Shown here: positions 43,344-51,241 of the stretch, in pieces
How positions within the stretch are numbered: position 1 is the first letter of the stretch
How the letters are laid out: each line of letters begins with the position of its first letter
Assembly (NCBI RefSeq): GCF_000298315.2
Contig: NZ_AEYE02000033.1
Span: forward strand, 67,001-131,000
Direction of reading: 5' to 3'
From: Rhizobium grahamii CCGE 502
GTDB lineage: Bacteria > Pseudomonadota > Alphaproteobacteria > Rhizobiales > Rhizobiaceae
DNA: 64,000 nt
The notes under the pieces: model-generated
The model's database searches: none
What the model saw: the letters and a program-made list of their open reading frames with translations, nothing else
Told to the model about the DNA's origin: nothing
Position numbers and translations under genes: made by a program

Positions 43344-44276
43344 ATGCCGCTCACGCTATCCCTGAATACCAATCCCCTGGTGAACCGCTTCGCAGACCCC
43401 GACGACCTGATCGAAACTGTCGCGCGCGATCTGAGGCTGCGAGACCTGCAATTGACGCACGAGTTCATCAATCCGAGCTGGCAGGCCCCCATCATTAGGC
43501 GGCTGACGCGGACGATGCGCGCGGCACTCAAGCGCACCGGCGTGCGCGTTACCTCAGGCATGACCGGCCCCTACGGTCGCCTCAACCACTTTGGCCATCC
43601 GGACAAGGATGTGCGACGCTACTATATCGACTGGTTCAAGACCTTTGCCGACATCATCGCAGACCTCGGTGGCCATTCAGTCGGGACGCAGTTTGCGATC
43701 TTTACCTACAGGGACTACGACGATCCCAAAAGGCGCGAGGAATTGATCAGGATAGCAATCGATTGCTGGGCTGAGGTCGCCGACCACGCCCACTCGGCCG
43801 GCCTGTCCTATGTCTTCTGGGAACCGATGAGCATTGGACGGGAATTCGGCGAGACGATATCTCAGTGCCTGGCACTCCAGGAAAGGCTGACGGCGGAAAA
43901 GCTTGCGGTCCCCATGTGGATGATGGCTGACATCGACCATGGCGACATTACCTCCGCAAACGCGGCTGACTATGATCCCTATGCCTGGGCGCGGGCCGTT
44001 CCAAAGGTTTCGCCAATCATCCACATCAAGCAGAGCCTCATGGACAAGGGCGGTCACCGGCCATTTACCGCGGAATTCAACGCCAAAGGCCGAATCCAGC
44101 CGGCCCCGCTGCTTCAGGCGTTCTTGGAAGGGGGAGCGGTCGACAACGAGATCTGCCTCGAACTCTCTTTCAAGGAACGCGAGCCGAATGATCGGCAGGT
44201 CATACCGCAGATTGCCGAGAGCGTGGCGTTCTGGGCCGCACATCTCGACACCGGCGTCGACGACTTGAACATTTGA
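43344..44276 (+). CDS. eryC: Tetrulose-phosphate epimerase/racemase
   Basis: A 310-residue TIM-barrel protein of the AP endonuclease 2/xylose isomerase-like superfamily. Likely metal ligands are the glutamate in LSYVFWEPMSIGREFG, the aspartate/histidine in MMADIDHGDITS, the histidine in SPIIHIKQSLM and the glutamate in NEICLELSFKEREP. Brucella EryC interconverts the L and D forms of 3-tetrulose 4-phosphate (erythrulose 1-phosphate). It was previously misnamed a dehydrogenase. It starts 12 bases after eryB, with GAAGGATGATC before the ATG 43344. Confidence 0.85.
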   Translation: MPLTLSLNTNPLVNRFADPDDLIETVARDLRLRDLQLTHEFINPSWQAPIIRRLTRTMRAALKRTGVRVTSGMTGPYGRLNHFGHPDKDVRRYYIDWFKTFADIIADLGGHSVGTQFAIFTYRDYDDPKRREELIRIAIDCWAEVADHAHSAGLSYVFWEPMSIGREFGETISQCLALQERLTAEKLAVPMWMMADIDHGDITSANAADYDPYAWARAVPKVSPIIHIKQSLMDKGGHRPFTAEFNAKGRIQPAPLLQAFLEGGAVDNEICLELSFKEREPNDRQVIPQIAESVAFWAAHLDTGVDDLNI

Positions 44277-44347
44277 TCCTTCGATTTAAAACGTCGCTCT
44301 CACGAAGCGGCGCAGGGTGCGGGCCGCACGACGGAAAGGAGCAGCCA

Positions 44348-45283
44348 ATGGCGGACACAGATGACACGCTTGCCGTGCGTGCCGCCTGGCTACATTACGC
44401 CGGTGGGCTGACGCAGTCTGACGTTGCCAAGCGGCTCGGTGTTCCCTCGGTGAAGGCCCATCGCCTGATCGCCCGAGCCGTCGCCGATGGTGTGGTCAAG
44501 GTCACGATCGATGGTGACATCGTTGAATGTGTCGAGCTCGAAAACAGGCTCGCTGAGCGGTTCGGGCTTCGCTACTGCGAAGTGGCCCCCGATCTCGGCG
44601 AGGACGGCCTCCCTCTTCGTGCACTCGGCCACGCCGGAGCGACCTTTCTGAAACGGGAAATCGAGCGGGGCGACAACAAGGTCATCGGCCTCGGCCACGG
44701 GCGCACGCTTGCCGCAGCCGTGCAGTACATGCCGCGCGTGGCCGCAAGGGACGTCCGCTTCGTCTCGCTGCTTGGGGGACTGACCCGGAACTACGGCGCC
44801 AACCCCTATGACGTGATGCATCGGATCGCCGAAAAGACCGGTACGCACGCATTCGTCATGCCGGTCCCCTTCTTCGCCAATACCTCTGAAGACCGGGAGG
44901 TCTTGCGCGCACAGCGCGGGGTCAAGGAGGTGTTCGAACTCGCTAACAAGGCTGACCTGAAGCTCGTCGGGCTCGGAACCGTCGATGCTGCGGCCCAGCT
45001 CGTGCTATCAGGCATGATCGAGCCCGGCGAGATAGAGGATATTGCCGCTGCGGGGGGCGTCGGGGAGATCCTGGGGCACTTCTTCGATGCCACCGGCCAC
45101 GTGCTGGAGACGGCCCTGACGGGCCGGACGCTGTCGGCGTCCTTCCCGAAGAAGCGCACAGAGAGACTGGTGGCGCTCGCAGGCGGCCAATCGAAGGTGG
45201 AGGCTATCCGAGCAATCCTCAACAGCCATCGGCTGTTCGGGCTCATTACCGACGAGCGGACGGCACGATCATTAGTGGCATGA
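44348..45283 (+). CDS. eryD: SorC/DeoR-type regulator of erythritol catabolism
   Basis: A 311-residue SorC-family regulator. The N-terminal HTH is LTQSDVAKRLGVPSVKAHRL. A sugar-phosphate-binding domain follows, with VIGLGHGRTLAAAVQYMP, LGGLTRNYGANPYDVMHR and LVGLGTVDAAAQLVL. EryD of Brucella represses ery transcription and is released by erythritol. It lies last in the eryABCD unit with AAGGAG before its ATG, so it is probably autoregulated through that operon. Confidence 0.87.
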   Translation: MADTDDTLAVRAAWLHYAGGLTQSDVAKRLGVPSVKAHRLIARAVADGVVKVTIDGDIVECVELENRLAERFGLRYCEVAPDLGEDGLPLRALGHAGATFLKREIERGDNKVIGLGHGRTLAAAVQYMPRVAARDVRFVSLLGGLTRNYGANPYDVMHRIAEKTGTHAFVMPVPFFANTSEDREVLRAQRGVKEVFELANKADLKLVGLGTVDAAAQLVLSGMIEPGEIEDIAAAGGVGEILGHFFDATGHVLETALTGRTLSASFPKKRTERLVALAGGQSKVEAIRAILNSHRLFGLITDERTARSLVA

Positions 45284-45298
45284 GGAATCTCACGACAG

Positions 45299-45352
45299 AA
45301 AATAACAAAATCACATTATTTTTGTTGATTCGCGTAATGTATGTGTTATTTT
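45299..45352. promoter_or_regulatory. Inverted repeat upstream of eryR
   Basis: Perfect 9-base arms AAAATAACA (45299-45307) and TGTTATTTT (45344-45352) flank the AT-rich promoter region before eryR. A half site, TGTTATTT, recurs upstream of the transporter operon at 39657. It is a candidate EryR operator. Confidence 0.5.
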
Positions 45353-45378
45353 GCGATTGAGACGTCAGGGAGAACCAG

Positions 45379-46155
45379 ATGAAGCGCGAGGAGCGCCAGC
45401 AGTCGATCGTCAACCTGCTTGTCGAGAGCAAGACCGTTGATCTCGATGATCTCGCAGATCGCTTCACCGTTTCGAAAATGACGATCCACCGCGATCTCGA
45501 TGATCTTGAGCATGCTGGTGTGCTTCGGAAAATTCGTGGGGGCGCGACGATCGACGCAGGAACCCAGTTCGAAAGCGACTTTCGCATCCGCGAGCGCCAA
45601 GGCCACGAAGCGAAGCTGTCAATGGCTCGAAAGGCAATCCAACTTGTCGAACCGGGCATGACCGTCATGGTCAATGATGGCTCGATGGCCGCAGTGCTCG
45701 GCGAGATGCTTGTCCAGAAACGTCCGCTGACGTTGATAACCAACAATGCCGCAGTCATGGAAAGACTGAAAAGCGAATCCGGCATCACGCTAATCGCGCT
45801 CGGCGGCATTTATTCGCCGAAATTCAACGCATTTCTGGGCGTCGTGACGGAGGAAGCGCTGTTCAGGCTGAGAGCGGATATCGCTTTCATCTCCACTCCT
45901 GCCGTAAGCGGCAAGATTGCCTACCACATGGATGACAATGTCGTGCGGGCAAAGCGGGCGATGATGTCGTCCTCGACGCGCAAATGCCTGCTGGTAAACC
46001 ACCAGCGCATTGGCCACACTGCCCTGCATGTGATGGCAGACCTAGCCGACTTCGACGCCGTCATCACCGACAGCCCCCTAGAGGCGGCTGTCCAGGAGGA
46101 GTTCGATCGGCAGGGCATCACGCTGACGATCGCATCAACGCAGGATTTGACATGA
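45379..46155 (+). CDS. eryR: DeoR family regulator of the ery isomerase genes
   Basis: A 258-residue DeoR-type repressor. The HTH is VDLDDLADRFTVSKMTIHRD, then LDDLEHAGVLRKIRGGAT. The DeoRC domain shows VMVNDGSMAAVLGEML, LTLITNNAAVM and FRLRADIAFISTPAVSG. It begins a second transcription unit, with an AT-rich promoter and inverted repeat just upstream, and overlaps the tpiB start by four bases. In rhizobial ery loci this position is occupied by eryR. Confidence 0.83.
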   Translation: MKREERQQSIVNLLVESKTVDLDDLADRFTVSKMTIHRDLDDLEHAGVLRKIRGGATIDAGTQFESDFRIRERQGHEAKLSMARKAIQLVEPGMTVMVNDGSMAAVLGEMLVQKRPLTLITNNAAVMERLKSESGITLIALGGIYSPKFNAFLGVVTEEALFRLRADIAFISTPAVSGKIAYHMDDNVVRAKRAMMSSSTRKCLLVNHQRIGHTALHVMADLADFDAVITDSPLEAAVQEEFDRQGITLTIASTQDLT

Positions 46156-46937
46156 CCGGTACACCACAGTTCTGGATTGGAACCAGTTGGAAAATGAACA
46201 AGACGCTCGCAGAAGCGAGGCAGTTTGCGTCCGGTTTGAAAGCCGCCGATGCGATGCGCGACGTCCAAATCCAACGCTTTGTCATTCCACCTTTCACCGC
46301 CGTGCGCGAAGTTAAGGAGATGCTCGCCGATACGTCAGTCAAGGTCGGGGCGCAGAACATGCACTGGGCAGACCAGGGAGCATGGACCGGCGAGATCTCA
46401 CCGGTGATGCTGAAGGACTGCAATCTCGACATTGTCGAGCTCGGCCATTCCGAACGCCGCGAATTTTTCGGCGAAACGGACGAAACAGTCGGGTTGAAGA
46501 CAGAGGCTGCCGTGCGCCATGGCCTCATCCCCCTGATATGCATTGGCGAGACGCTTTCCGACAGGGAGAGCGGTCAGGCCACGACGATGCTCGAAAGGCA
46601 GGTCCGTGGCGCTCTTGGCACGTTGTCCACGCATCAGATGTCGAAAGAAATCCTTCTCGCGTACGAGCCTGTCTGGGCGATCGGCGAGAACGGAATTCCG
46701 GCAAGTGCCGACTATGCCGATGCCCGCCAGGCCGAGATCATTGCCGTCGCGAAAGATGTTCTCGGCCGCAAGATCCCATGCCTTTACGGTGGGTCGGTCA
46801 ATCCGGCAAATTGTGAAGATCTCATTTCGTGCCCGCATATCGACGGGCTTTTCATCGGCCGTTCTGCCTGGAATGTCGAAGGATACCTCGACATCCTCGC
46901 CAAATGCGCCGCCAAACTCCGAGGAGAAAGATCATGA
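46152..46937 (+). CDS. tpiB: Triosephosphate isomerase-like D-tetrulose-phosphate isomerase
   Basis: A 261-residue TIM-family enzyme with all catalytic residues: lysine in GTSWKMNKT, histidine in [13 protein letters not shown] and glutamate in [16 protein letters not shown]-terminal phosphate loop sequences are [12 protein letters not shown] and [14 protein letters not shown]. Brucella EryH (TpiA2) isomerises D-3-tetrulose 4-phosphate to D-erythrulose 4-phosphate. The gene is coupled to eryR and rpiB by four-base overlaps on both sides, which supports the ery role rather than housekeeping glycolysis. Confidence 0.87.
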   Translation: MTGTPQFWIGTSWKMNKTLAEARQFASGLKAADAMRDVQIQRFVIPPFTAVREVKEMLADTSVKVGAQNMHWADQGAWTGEISPVMLKDCNLDIVELGHSERREFFGETDETVGLKTEAAVRHGLIPLICIGETLSDRESGQATTMLERQVRGALGTLSTHQMSKEILLAYEPVWAIGENGIPASADYADARQAEIIAVAKDVLGRKIPCLYGGSVNPANCEDLISCPHIDGLFIGRSAWNVEGYLDILAKCAAKLRGERS

Positions 46938-47389
46938 AGCTGGCAATCGCAGGAGACAGCGCAGGCGAAGGCCTCGCAAAGGTCCTCGCCGAGCACCTCA
47001 AGGACCGTTATGACGTAAAGGAGGTATCGCGGACGACGGAAGGAGCGGACCCATTTTACGCGAATCTTTCCGATCGCGTCGCCTCGGGCGTCCTTGATGG
47101 CACCTACGACCGTGCCATCCTTGTCTGCGGCACCGGGATCGGCGTTTGCATTTCGGCAAACAAGGTCCCGGGCATCCGTGCCGCGCTGACCCACGACACC
47201 TATTCGGCCGAGCGCGCCGCCCTCTCCAACAACGCCCAGATCATCACCATGGGTGCGCGTGTCATAGGCAGCGAACTCGCAAAGTCGATCGCCGACGCCT
47301 TCCTCAACCAGACCTTCGACGAACAGGGTCGCTCGGCGGGCAACGTCAACGCAATCAATGAGCTTGATACGAAGTATCACAGCCGCTAG
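46934..47389 (+). CDS. rpiB: RpiB-like D-erythrulose 4-phosphate isomerase
   Basis: A 151-residue LacAB/RpiB-family protein with the active-site cysteine in [18 protein letters not shown] and [15 protein letters not shown]. EryI of Brucella turns D-erythrulose 4-phosphate into D-erythrose 4-phosphate, which enters the pentose phosphate pathway. It is the last gene of the eryR-tpiB-rpiB unit and is followed by a hairpin terminator. Confidence 0.87.
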   Translation: MKLAIAGDSAGEGLAKVLAEHLKDRYDVKEVSRTTEGADPFYANLSDRVASGVLDGTYDRAILVCGTGIGVCISANKVPGIRAALTHDTYSAERAALSNNAQIITMGARVIGSELAKSIADAFLNQTFDEQGRSAGNVNAINELDTKYHSR

Positions 47390-47396
47390 TCATGTC

Positions 47397-47421
47397 GGCA
47401 GTCGCGCCAGGCGCGGCTGCC
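47397..47421 (+). terminator. Terminator after rpiB
   Basis: A stem of GGCAG plus CGCGCC pairs with GGCGCG plus CTGCC, with a single non-Watson-Crick pair and a one-base apex, eight bases after the rpiB stop. Only GTCAAAA follows, so termination efficiency is uncertain. Confidence 0.5.
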
Positions 47422-47512
47422 GTCAAAAGGCGGTTCCGATTTGCGTGACCGAACACCCTCATCATGCGAATTGATCCTCGCCTAGCGATTGCACGACAAT
47501 GGGAGGATTGGC

Positions 47513-48520
47513 GTGAAGACCAAAAAGCTCATCAATGCCGGCGATAATGCCGTCGACGAAATGCTGGAGGGCATCCTGTGTGCCCATCCCGACCATCTTT
47601 ATGCCGTCGATGGCATGCCCCGTGCGATCGTCGCGCGTCATGGGCCGCGCCAGGGCAAGGTGGGTCTCGTCATTGGTGGCGGCTCCGGACATGAGCCGAC
47701 CTTTCTCGGCTTTGTCGGCAAGGGCCTTGCCGATGCAGCCGCTGTCGGCAACGTGTTTGCCTCTCCCCCGCCTGATCCGATCATTGCCTGTGCGACCGCC
47801 GCAAATGGCGGCGCGGGCGTTCTGTTCATGTACGGAAACTATGCCGGCGACGTCATGAACTTCGACATGGCCGCGGAAATGCTTGCAATGGACGATATCG
47901 AGGTAAGGACTGTCCTGACGACTGACGACATCGCCTCAGCGCCACGCAGTCAGCGCGACAAGCGGCGCGGCGTTGCTGGCAATGTCTTCATCTTCAAGGC
48001 GGCTGGCGCCGCCTGCGATCTTGGATATTCCCTTGACGAGGTCGAGCGGGTGGCCCGCCATGCCAACACACGGACCTATACGATGGGTGTTGCGCTTTCA
48101 CCCTGTTCCCTGCCCCAGACACTGAAGCCGAATTTCGCGATCGGCGAGGGCGAAATGGAAATCGGCATGGGCATCCACGGCGAACCAGGCGTGGCACGCG
48201 GCGCTCTCGAAAGCGCTGACCAGGTTGCCGACACGCTCCTCTACAGGATCCTCTCCGAAATGCAGGCTGACGCCGGTGATCGTGTCGCCGTCCTCGTCAA
48301 TTCACTTGGCTCAACGCCGCTGATGGAACTTTACATCCTCATGCGGCGCGTCAGTCAGCGTCTCGATGCAGCTGGCCTTGCCATCCACACGTCGCTTGTC
48401 GGCAACTACTGCACATCGCTGGAAATGGCGGGCGCCTCGATCACGCTGATGCATCTTGACGACGAGTTGCAGCGCCTGATCGATCATCCCTGCGACTGCG
48501 CGATGTTCAAGGCCCGGTAG
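47513..48520 (+). CDS. dhaK: DhaK subunit, dihydroxyacetone/tetrulose kinase
   Basis: A 335-residue ketose-binding subunit. VIGGGSGHEPTFLGFVGKG and MGIHGEPGVARG are visible; the latter histidine forms the hemiaminal with the keto substrate. GTG 47513 is preceded by GGGAGG at six bases and starts directly on KTKKLINAGDNAVDEM; the upstream TTG is not needed. It pairs with DhaL, 12 bases downstream. No PTS DhaM gene is visible nearby. Given its neighbours, the keto substrate may be erythrulose rather than dihydroxyacetone (inference). Confidence 0.87.
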   Translation: MKTKKLINAGDNAVDEMLEGILCAHPDHLYAVDGMPRAIVARHGPRQGKVGLVIGGGSGHEPTFLGFVGKGLADAAAVGNVFASPPPDPIIACATAANGGAGVLFMYGNYAGDVMNFDMAAEMLAMDDIEVRTVLTTDDIASAPRSQRDKRRGVAGNVFIFKAAGAACDLGYSLDEVERVARHANTRTYTMGVALSPCSLPQTLKPNFAIGEGEMEIGMGIHGEPGVARGALESADQVADTLLYRILSEMQADAGDRVAVLVNSLGSTPLMELYILMRRVSQRLDAAGLAIHTSLVGNYCTSLEMAGASITLMHLDDELQRLIDHPCDCAMFKAR

Positions 48521-48532
48521 GGGAGCGCAAAG

Positions 48533-49171
48533 ATGCAGATCGGTGTGACGCAACTGCAGGACATGTTCGGCGCGATTGCCGAAGCCATGCGGCGCGAGAA
48601 GGAGCGCTTGTGCGAACTCGACGGTGTCATCGGCGACGCTGACCACGGGATCGCGATGGAGATCGGCTTTTCCGCCGCGGCGACCACCGTAGCGGCCCTT
48701 GATCCCGCCGCAAGCGATCCGACGACCGTATTTAACAGCGCGGCGAAGTCGTTTCTGTCGGCTGTCGGCGCATCGTCCGGCCCCCTCTACGCCACAGCCT
48801 TCATGCGCGCGGGCTCTAGCGTGAAAGGCAAGCCGATCCTTTCCGACGACGACATGGTCGATGCCTTCGAAGCCATGGCGAACGGAATAAAGGACCGCGG
48901 CAAGGCTGATCCGGGCGACAAGACGATGATCGATGCATGGGTCCCGGCGACGGCGGCAGCAAGATCCGCCCGCCTTGCGGGAAAGCCTCTTGGCCAATGC
49001 CTGAGCGCTGCGCTTGAGGCCGCAGTCGAGGGCGCGGAAGCGACAAAAGACATGATTGCTGCCAAGGGACGCTCCTCACGGCTTGGCGAGCGGGTCATCG
49101 GCCACATGGATCCGGGCGCGGCGTCGGCCGTGGTGCTGATCGAAGCAATCTTGCGCACCTTCGATGCGTAA
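48533..49171 (+). CDS. dhaL: DhaL subunit, nucleotide-binding part of the kinase
   Basis: A 212-residue all-helical DhaL protein. The ADP-Mg site is LDGVIGDADHGIAMEIGFSA, with the three-aspartate pattern slightly short of the usual DxDxD. DPGDKTMIDAWVPATAAA and GHMDPGAASAVVLIEAI are family blocks. In PTS-type systems DhaL holds ADP and is rephosphorylated by DhaM, but here no DhaM is encoded in the window, so the phosphoryl donor must come from elsewhere or be ATP. Confidence 0.85.
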   Translation: MQIGVTQLQDMFGAIAEAMRREKERLCELDGVIGDADHGIAMEIGFSAAATTVAALDPAASDPTTVFNSAAKSFLSAVGASSGPLYATAFMRAGSSVKGKPILSDDDMVDAFEAMANGIKDRGKADPGDKTMIDAWVPATAAARSARLAGKPLGQCLSAALEAAVEGAEATKDMIAAKGRSSRLGERVIGHMDPGAASAVVLIEAILRTFDA

Positions 49172-49296
49172 TCTTCAGGATGGCGGTGGTCGATCCCGGC
49201 CGAAACCCGGCGTGCCGGGATTTCACTGGCAGGATTGCGACAATGTCAGACGGACAGGGGCTTGCATCGCTCTCGGCGCTCGGATTAATCTCGTCC

Positions 49297-49436
49297 CGTT
49301 CTCAGGGCGGGGTGCAAATCCCCACCGGCGGTATCAGGTCCAGGCCTGGAGCCCGCGAGCGCTTCCGGTGTAGCCGGAAGGTCAGCAGATCCGGTGCGAT
49401 GCCGGAGCCGACGGTATAGTCCGGATGGAAGAGGAC
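49297..49436 (+). promoter_or_regulatory. FMN riboswitch (RFN element) controlling ribH
   Basis: The conserved RFN blocks appear in order: CAGGGCGGGGTGCAAATCCC, CACCGGCGGT, GAGCCCGCGAGCGC, GTCAGCAGATCCGGTG, CCGGAGCCGACGGT and TAGTCCGGATGGAAGAGGA. It lies upstream of ribH, about 120 bases from the ATG. A GC hairpin (GCCC-tcc-GGGGC followed by TTT) at about 49499-49513 may belong to the expression platform. FMN binding is expected to lower ribH expression. Confidence 0.95.
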
Positions 49437-49557
49437 ATGGCAGGCGCGTCTTTCGCAGCGAAAGAGCCGCGTCTTGTCTGTTCGCTCAAGGGATCAGGCC
49501 CTCCGGGGCTTTGTCGTCACAGCCGGGCCACCGGCAATACCCTTGAAAGGCATTTCA

Positions 49558-50031
49558 ATGCTTCAAACCGTTTCAACGCAAAAACGCATCGCAATCATCC
49601 GTGCTCGCTGGCATGCCAATATTGTTGACGAGGCAGTTCAATCGTTCGCCGACGAATGGACAGCCATCGGGCGCTCCCGGTCAGACATCGAGATCATCGA
49701 TGTCCCGGGCGCCCTCGAAATTCCGCTTCATGCCCAGTCACTGATCGCCACCGGCAGCTACGACGCAGTCGTTGCCTGCGCCTTCGTCGTCGACGGCGGA
49801 ATCTATCGACACGACTTCGTTGCTGGAACCGTCCTTGACGGACTGATGCGCGTTCAGCTCGATACGGGCACACCCATCCTCTCAGTGGTGTTGACCCCGC
49901 ATCACTTCCAGGAAACCGAGGTCCATGTCCGTTTCTTCGAGCAGCATTTCGTGACCAAGGGAAAGGAAGCTGCCGCCGCCTGTGCCGCCATCCTCGAAGC
50001 ACGGGCGCGCCTAATGGTCAGCGTCATGTAA
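49558..50031 (+). CDS. ribH: 6,7-dimethyl-8-ribityllumazine synthase, type 2
   Basis: A 157-residue lumazine synthase that condenses the ribitylamino-pyrimidinedione with 3,4-dihydroxy-2-butanone 4-phosphate to make the riboflavin precursor. [18 protein letters not shown] begins the fold. [19 protein letters not shown] and [16 protein letters not shown] (active-site histidine) follow. The latter signature matches the decameric type 2 enzymes known from Brucella and Mesorhizobium. It is not in an operon with other rib genes, and its riboswitch indicates FMN-responsive supply. Confidence 0.92.
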   Translation: MLQTVSTQKRIAIIRARWHANIVDEAVQSFADEWTAIGRSRSDIEIIDVPGALEIPLHAQSLIATGSYDAVVACAFVVDGGIYRHDFVAGTVLDGLMRVQLDTGTPILSVVLTPHHFQETEVHVRFFEQHFVTKGKEAAAACAAILEARARLMVSVM

Positions 50032-50048
50032 ATCGGCATCGAAACCCT

Positions 50049-50070
50049 CGACGGCCGGCGACGGCCGTCG
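50049..50070 (+). terminator. Hairpin after ribH
   Basis: Perfect 9-base stem CGACGGCCG/CGGCCGTCG with a 4-base loop, 18 bases after the ribH stop, followed by only two T residues. The position fits a terminator, but the missing U-tract makes it uncertain. Confidence 0.5.
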
Positions 50071-50164
50071 TTCCCGGGCCGCGGCATTGTCCACAGGGAC
50101 GACATCGCGCTTCCGCTGGATCAATTAGACGCTATGCTGCAAGCAAACGCAGCGAGAGACGTCC

Positions 50165-50434
50165 ATGGCAGAAAAAACACAGGCTCAACTGAAGGAACGG
50201 ATAACAATTCTCGGGGACGTCAAGGCAGCGTCCTTCGTTCCGTGGATCAGGCGTCACGCGGAAAAACTCGGCCTGTCGCAATCCATATTCCATACCAGTG
50301 CGGACCGGATCGAGCTGGATGTTACTGGCCCCGAAGAGTTGATCGATATGATGGAAGTGGGATGCTCTCTCGGGCCTATCGATGTCTGGGTGGAAACCAT
50401 CGTTCGCACGGCGGTTGGCAAGGATGTGAACTAG
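50165..50434 (+). CDS. Acylphosphatase-like protein without catalytic residues
   Basis: An 89-residue protein whose pattern follows acylphosphatase: RITILGDVKAASFVPWIRRH, then AEKLGLSQSIFHT and IELDVTGPEELIDMMEVGCS, ending GPIDVWVETI. The catalytic arginine expected after the phenylalanine of the GVGFR loop is Val25. The asparagine expected in the WVRN strand is replaced (around Thr44). It therefore keeps the fold but not the usual active site and may bind a ligand or partner. It lies alone between ribH and the Rieske cluster, separated from each by more than 130 bases. Confidence 0.6.
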   Translation: MAEKTQAQLKERITILGDVKAASFVPWIRRHAEKLGLSQSIFHTSADRIELDVTGPEELIDMMEVGCSLGPIDVWVETIVRTAVGKDVN

Positions 50435-50593
50435 TCCGGTAACACCGGCTTGATTTTCCGGTGCACGTTATTTGATCAGCGTTGCCAATGCGAAAAGATT
50501 ATGCAAACTTGCTTTTCGCCCGCTGCAAGTCGTGAATGACCCGTCGCACTTGAAGCGGCGCAAAGCATTGATAATACGAAGAAAGTTAAAATC

Positions 50594-51241
50594 ATGCCAG
50601 CCGAAACGACGGGCTTCTGGGCGCCAGTTGCGCTCTCAGCGGATCTACCGCCAGGAACGGTAATTCCCGCACGCACCACGGCCGGTTCGATCGCTCTCTG
50701 GAGGTCCGATTCGGGTCGCGTCGCAGCATCGGCTGACCGGTGTCCCCATCGCGGCATGCGCCTGTCCCATGGGTTCGTACGCGGCGAAGCGCTGTCGTGC
50801 ATTTATCATGGCTGGAGCTACGCACAGGAGGGACACTGTCTCCGCATCCCCGCCCATCCCGGTCTCTCGCCGCCGGAGACGATCCGCGTCGAGTCACAAC
50901 AGGTTGAGGAGGTCGACGGGCTGCTCTGGGTGGCCATTGGAACTCCCGCCCATCACCCCCCCGGATTCGACGGCCTTGTTCCGCTGCGCTCGCTGACGGC
51001 AAATGCGGGCATTGGCACCATCGAGCGTGCCGCCAATGCAACCGTGGACGCTTCCGGCCTGTTGCAGACCGTTGAGCATTCACAGGCAATCCGCCTTTTG
51101 CTCGTTGAATTGCAGCAGGACTGCACGCTCATTCATGTTCTTGTCGACGACAGCGCGACGCCGTTCGAACGCATCATGGCATCGCGGGCCGCGGAGAGCG
51201 TGCGACGACGCGCTGAAAGCCTCCAAGGAGGGATCGCATAA
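50594..51241 (+). CDS. Stand-alone Rieske [2Fe-2S] protein
   Basis: A 215-residue protein. Residues 1-110 are a Rieske domain with both cluster motifs: Cys50-x-His52 (ADRCPHRGM) and Cys69-x2-His72 (SCIYHGWSY). The remaining 100 residues have no iron-site motif and end in a basic helix (FERIMASRAAESVRRRAESL). The normal oxygenase catalytic domain is missing. Its stop overlaps the next start by one base (TAATG), and the next gene has the catalytic site but no Rieske motif. I infer that it supplies the cluster in trans. No flavin reductase is encoded in the cluster. Confidence 0.8.
   Translation: MPAETTGFWAPVALSADLPPGTVIPARTTAGSIALWRSDSGRVAASADRCPHRGMRLSHGFVRGEALSCIYHGWSYAQEGHCLRIPAHPGLSPPETIRVESQQVEEVDGLLWVAIGTPAHHPPGFDGLVPLRSLTANAGIGTIERAANATVDASGLLQTVEHSQAIRLLLVELQQDCTLIHVLVDDSATPFERIMASRAAESVRRRAESLQGGIA

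Noticed and set aside
49164-49628. Several short plus-strand frames between dhaL and ribH
   Set aside because: They run through the FMN riboswitch, whose conserved RNA blocks explain the sequence.
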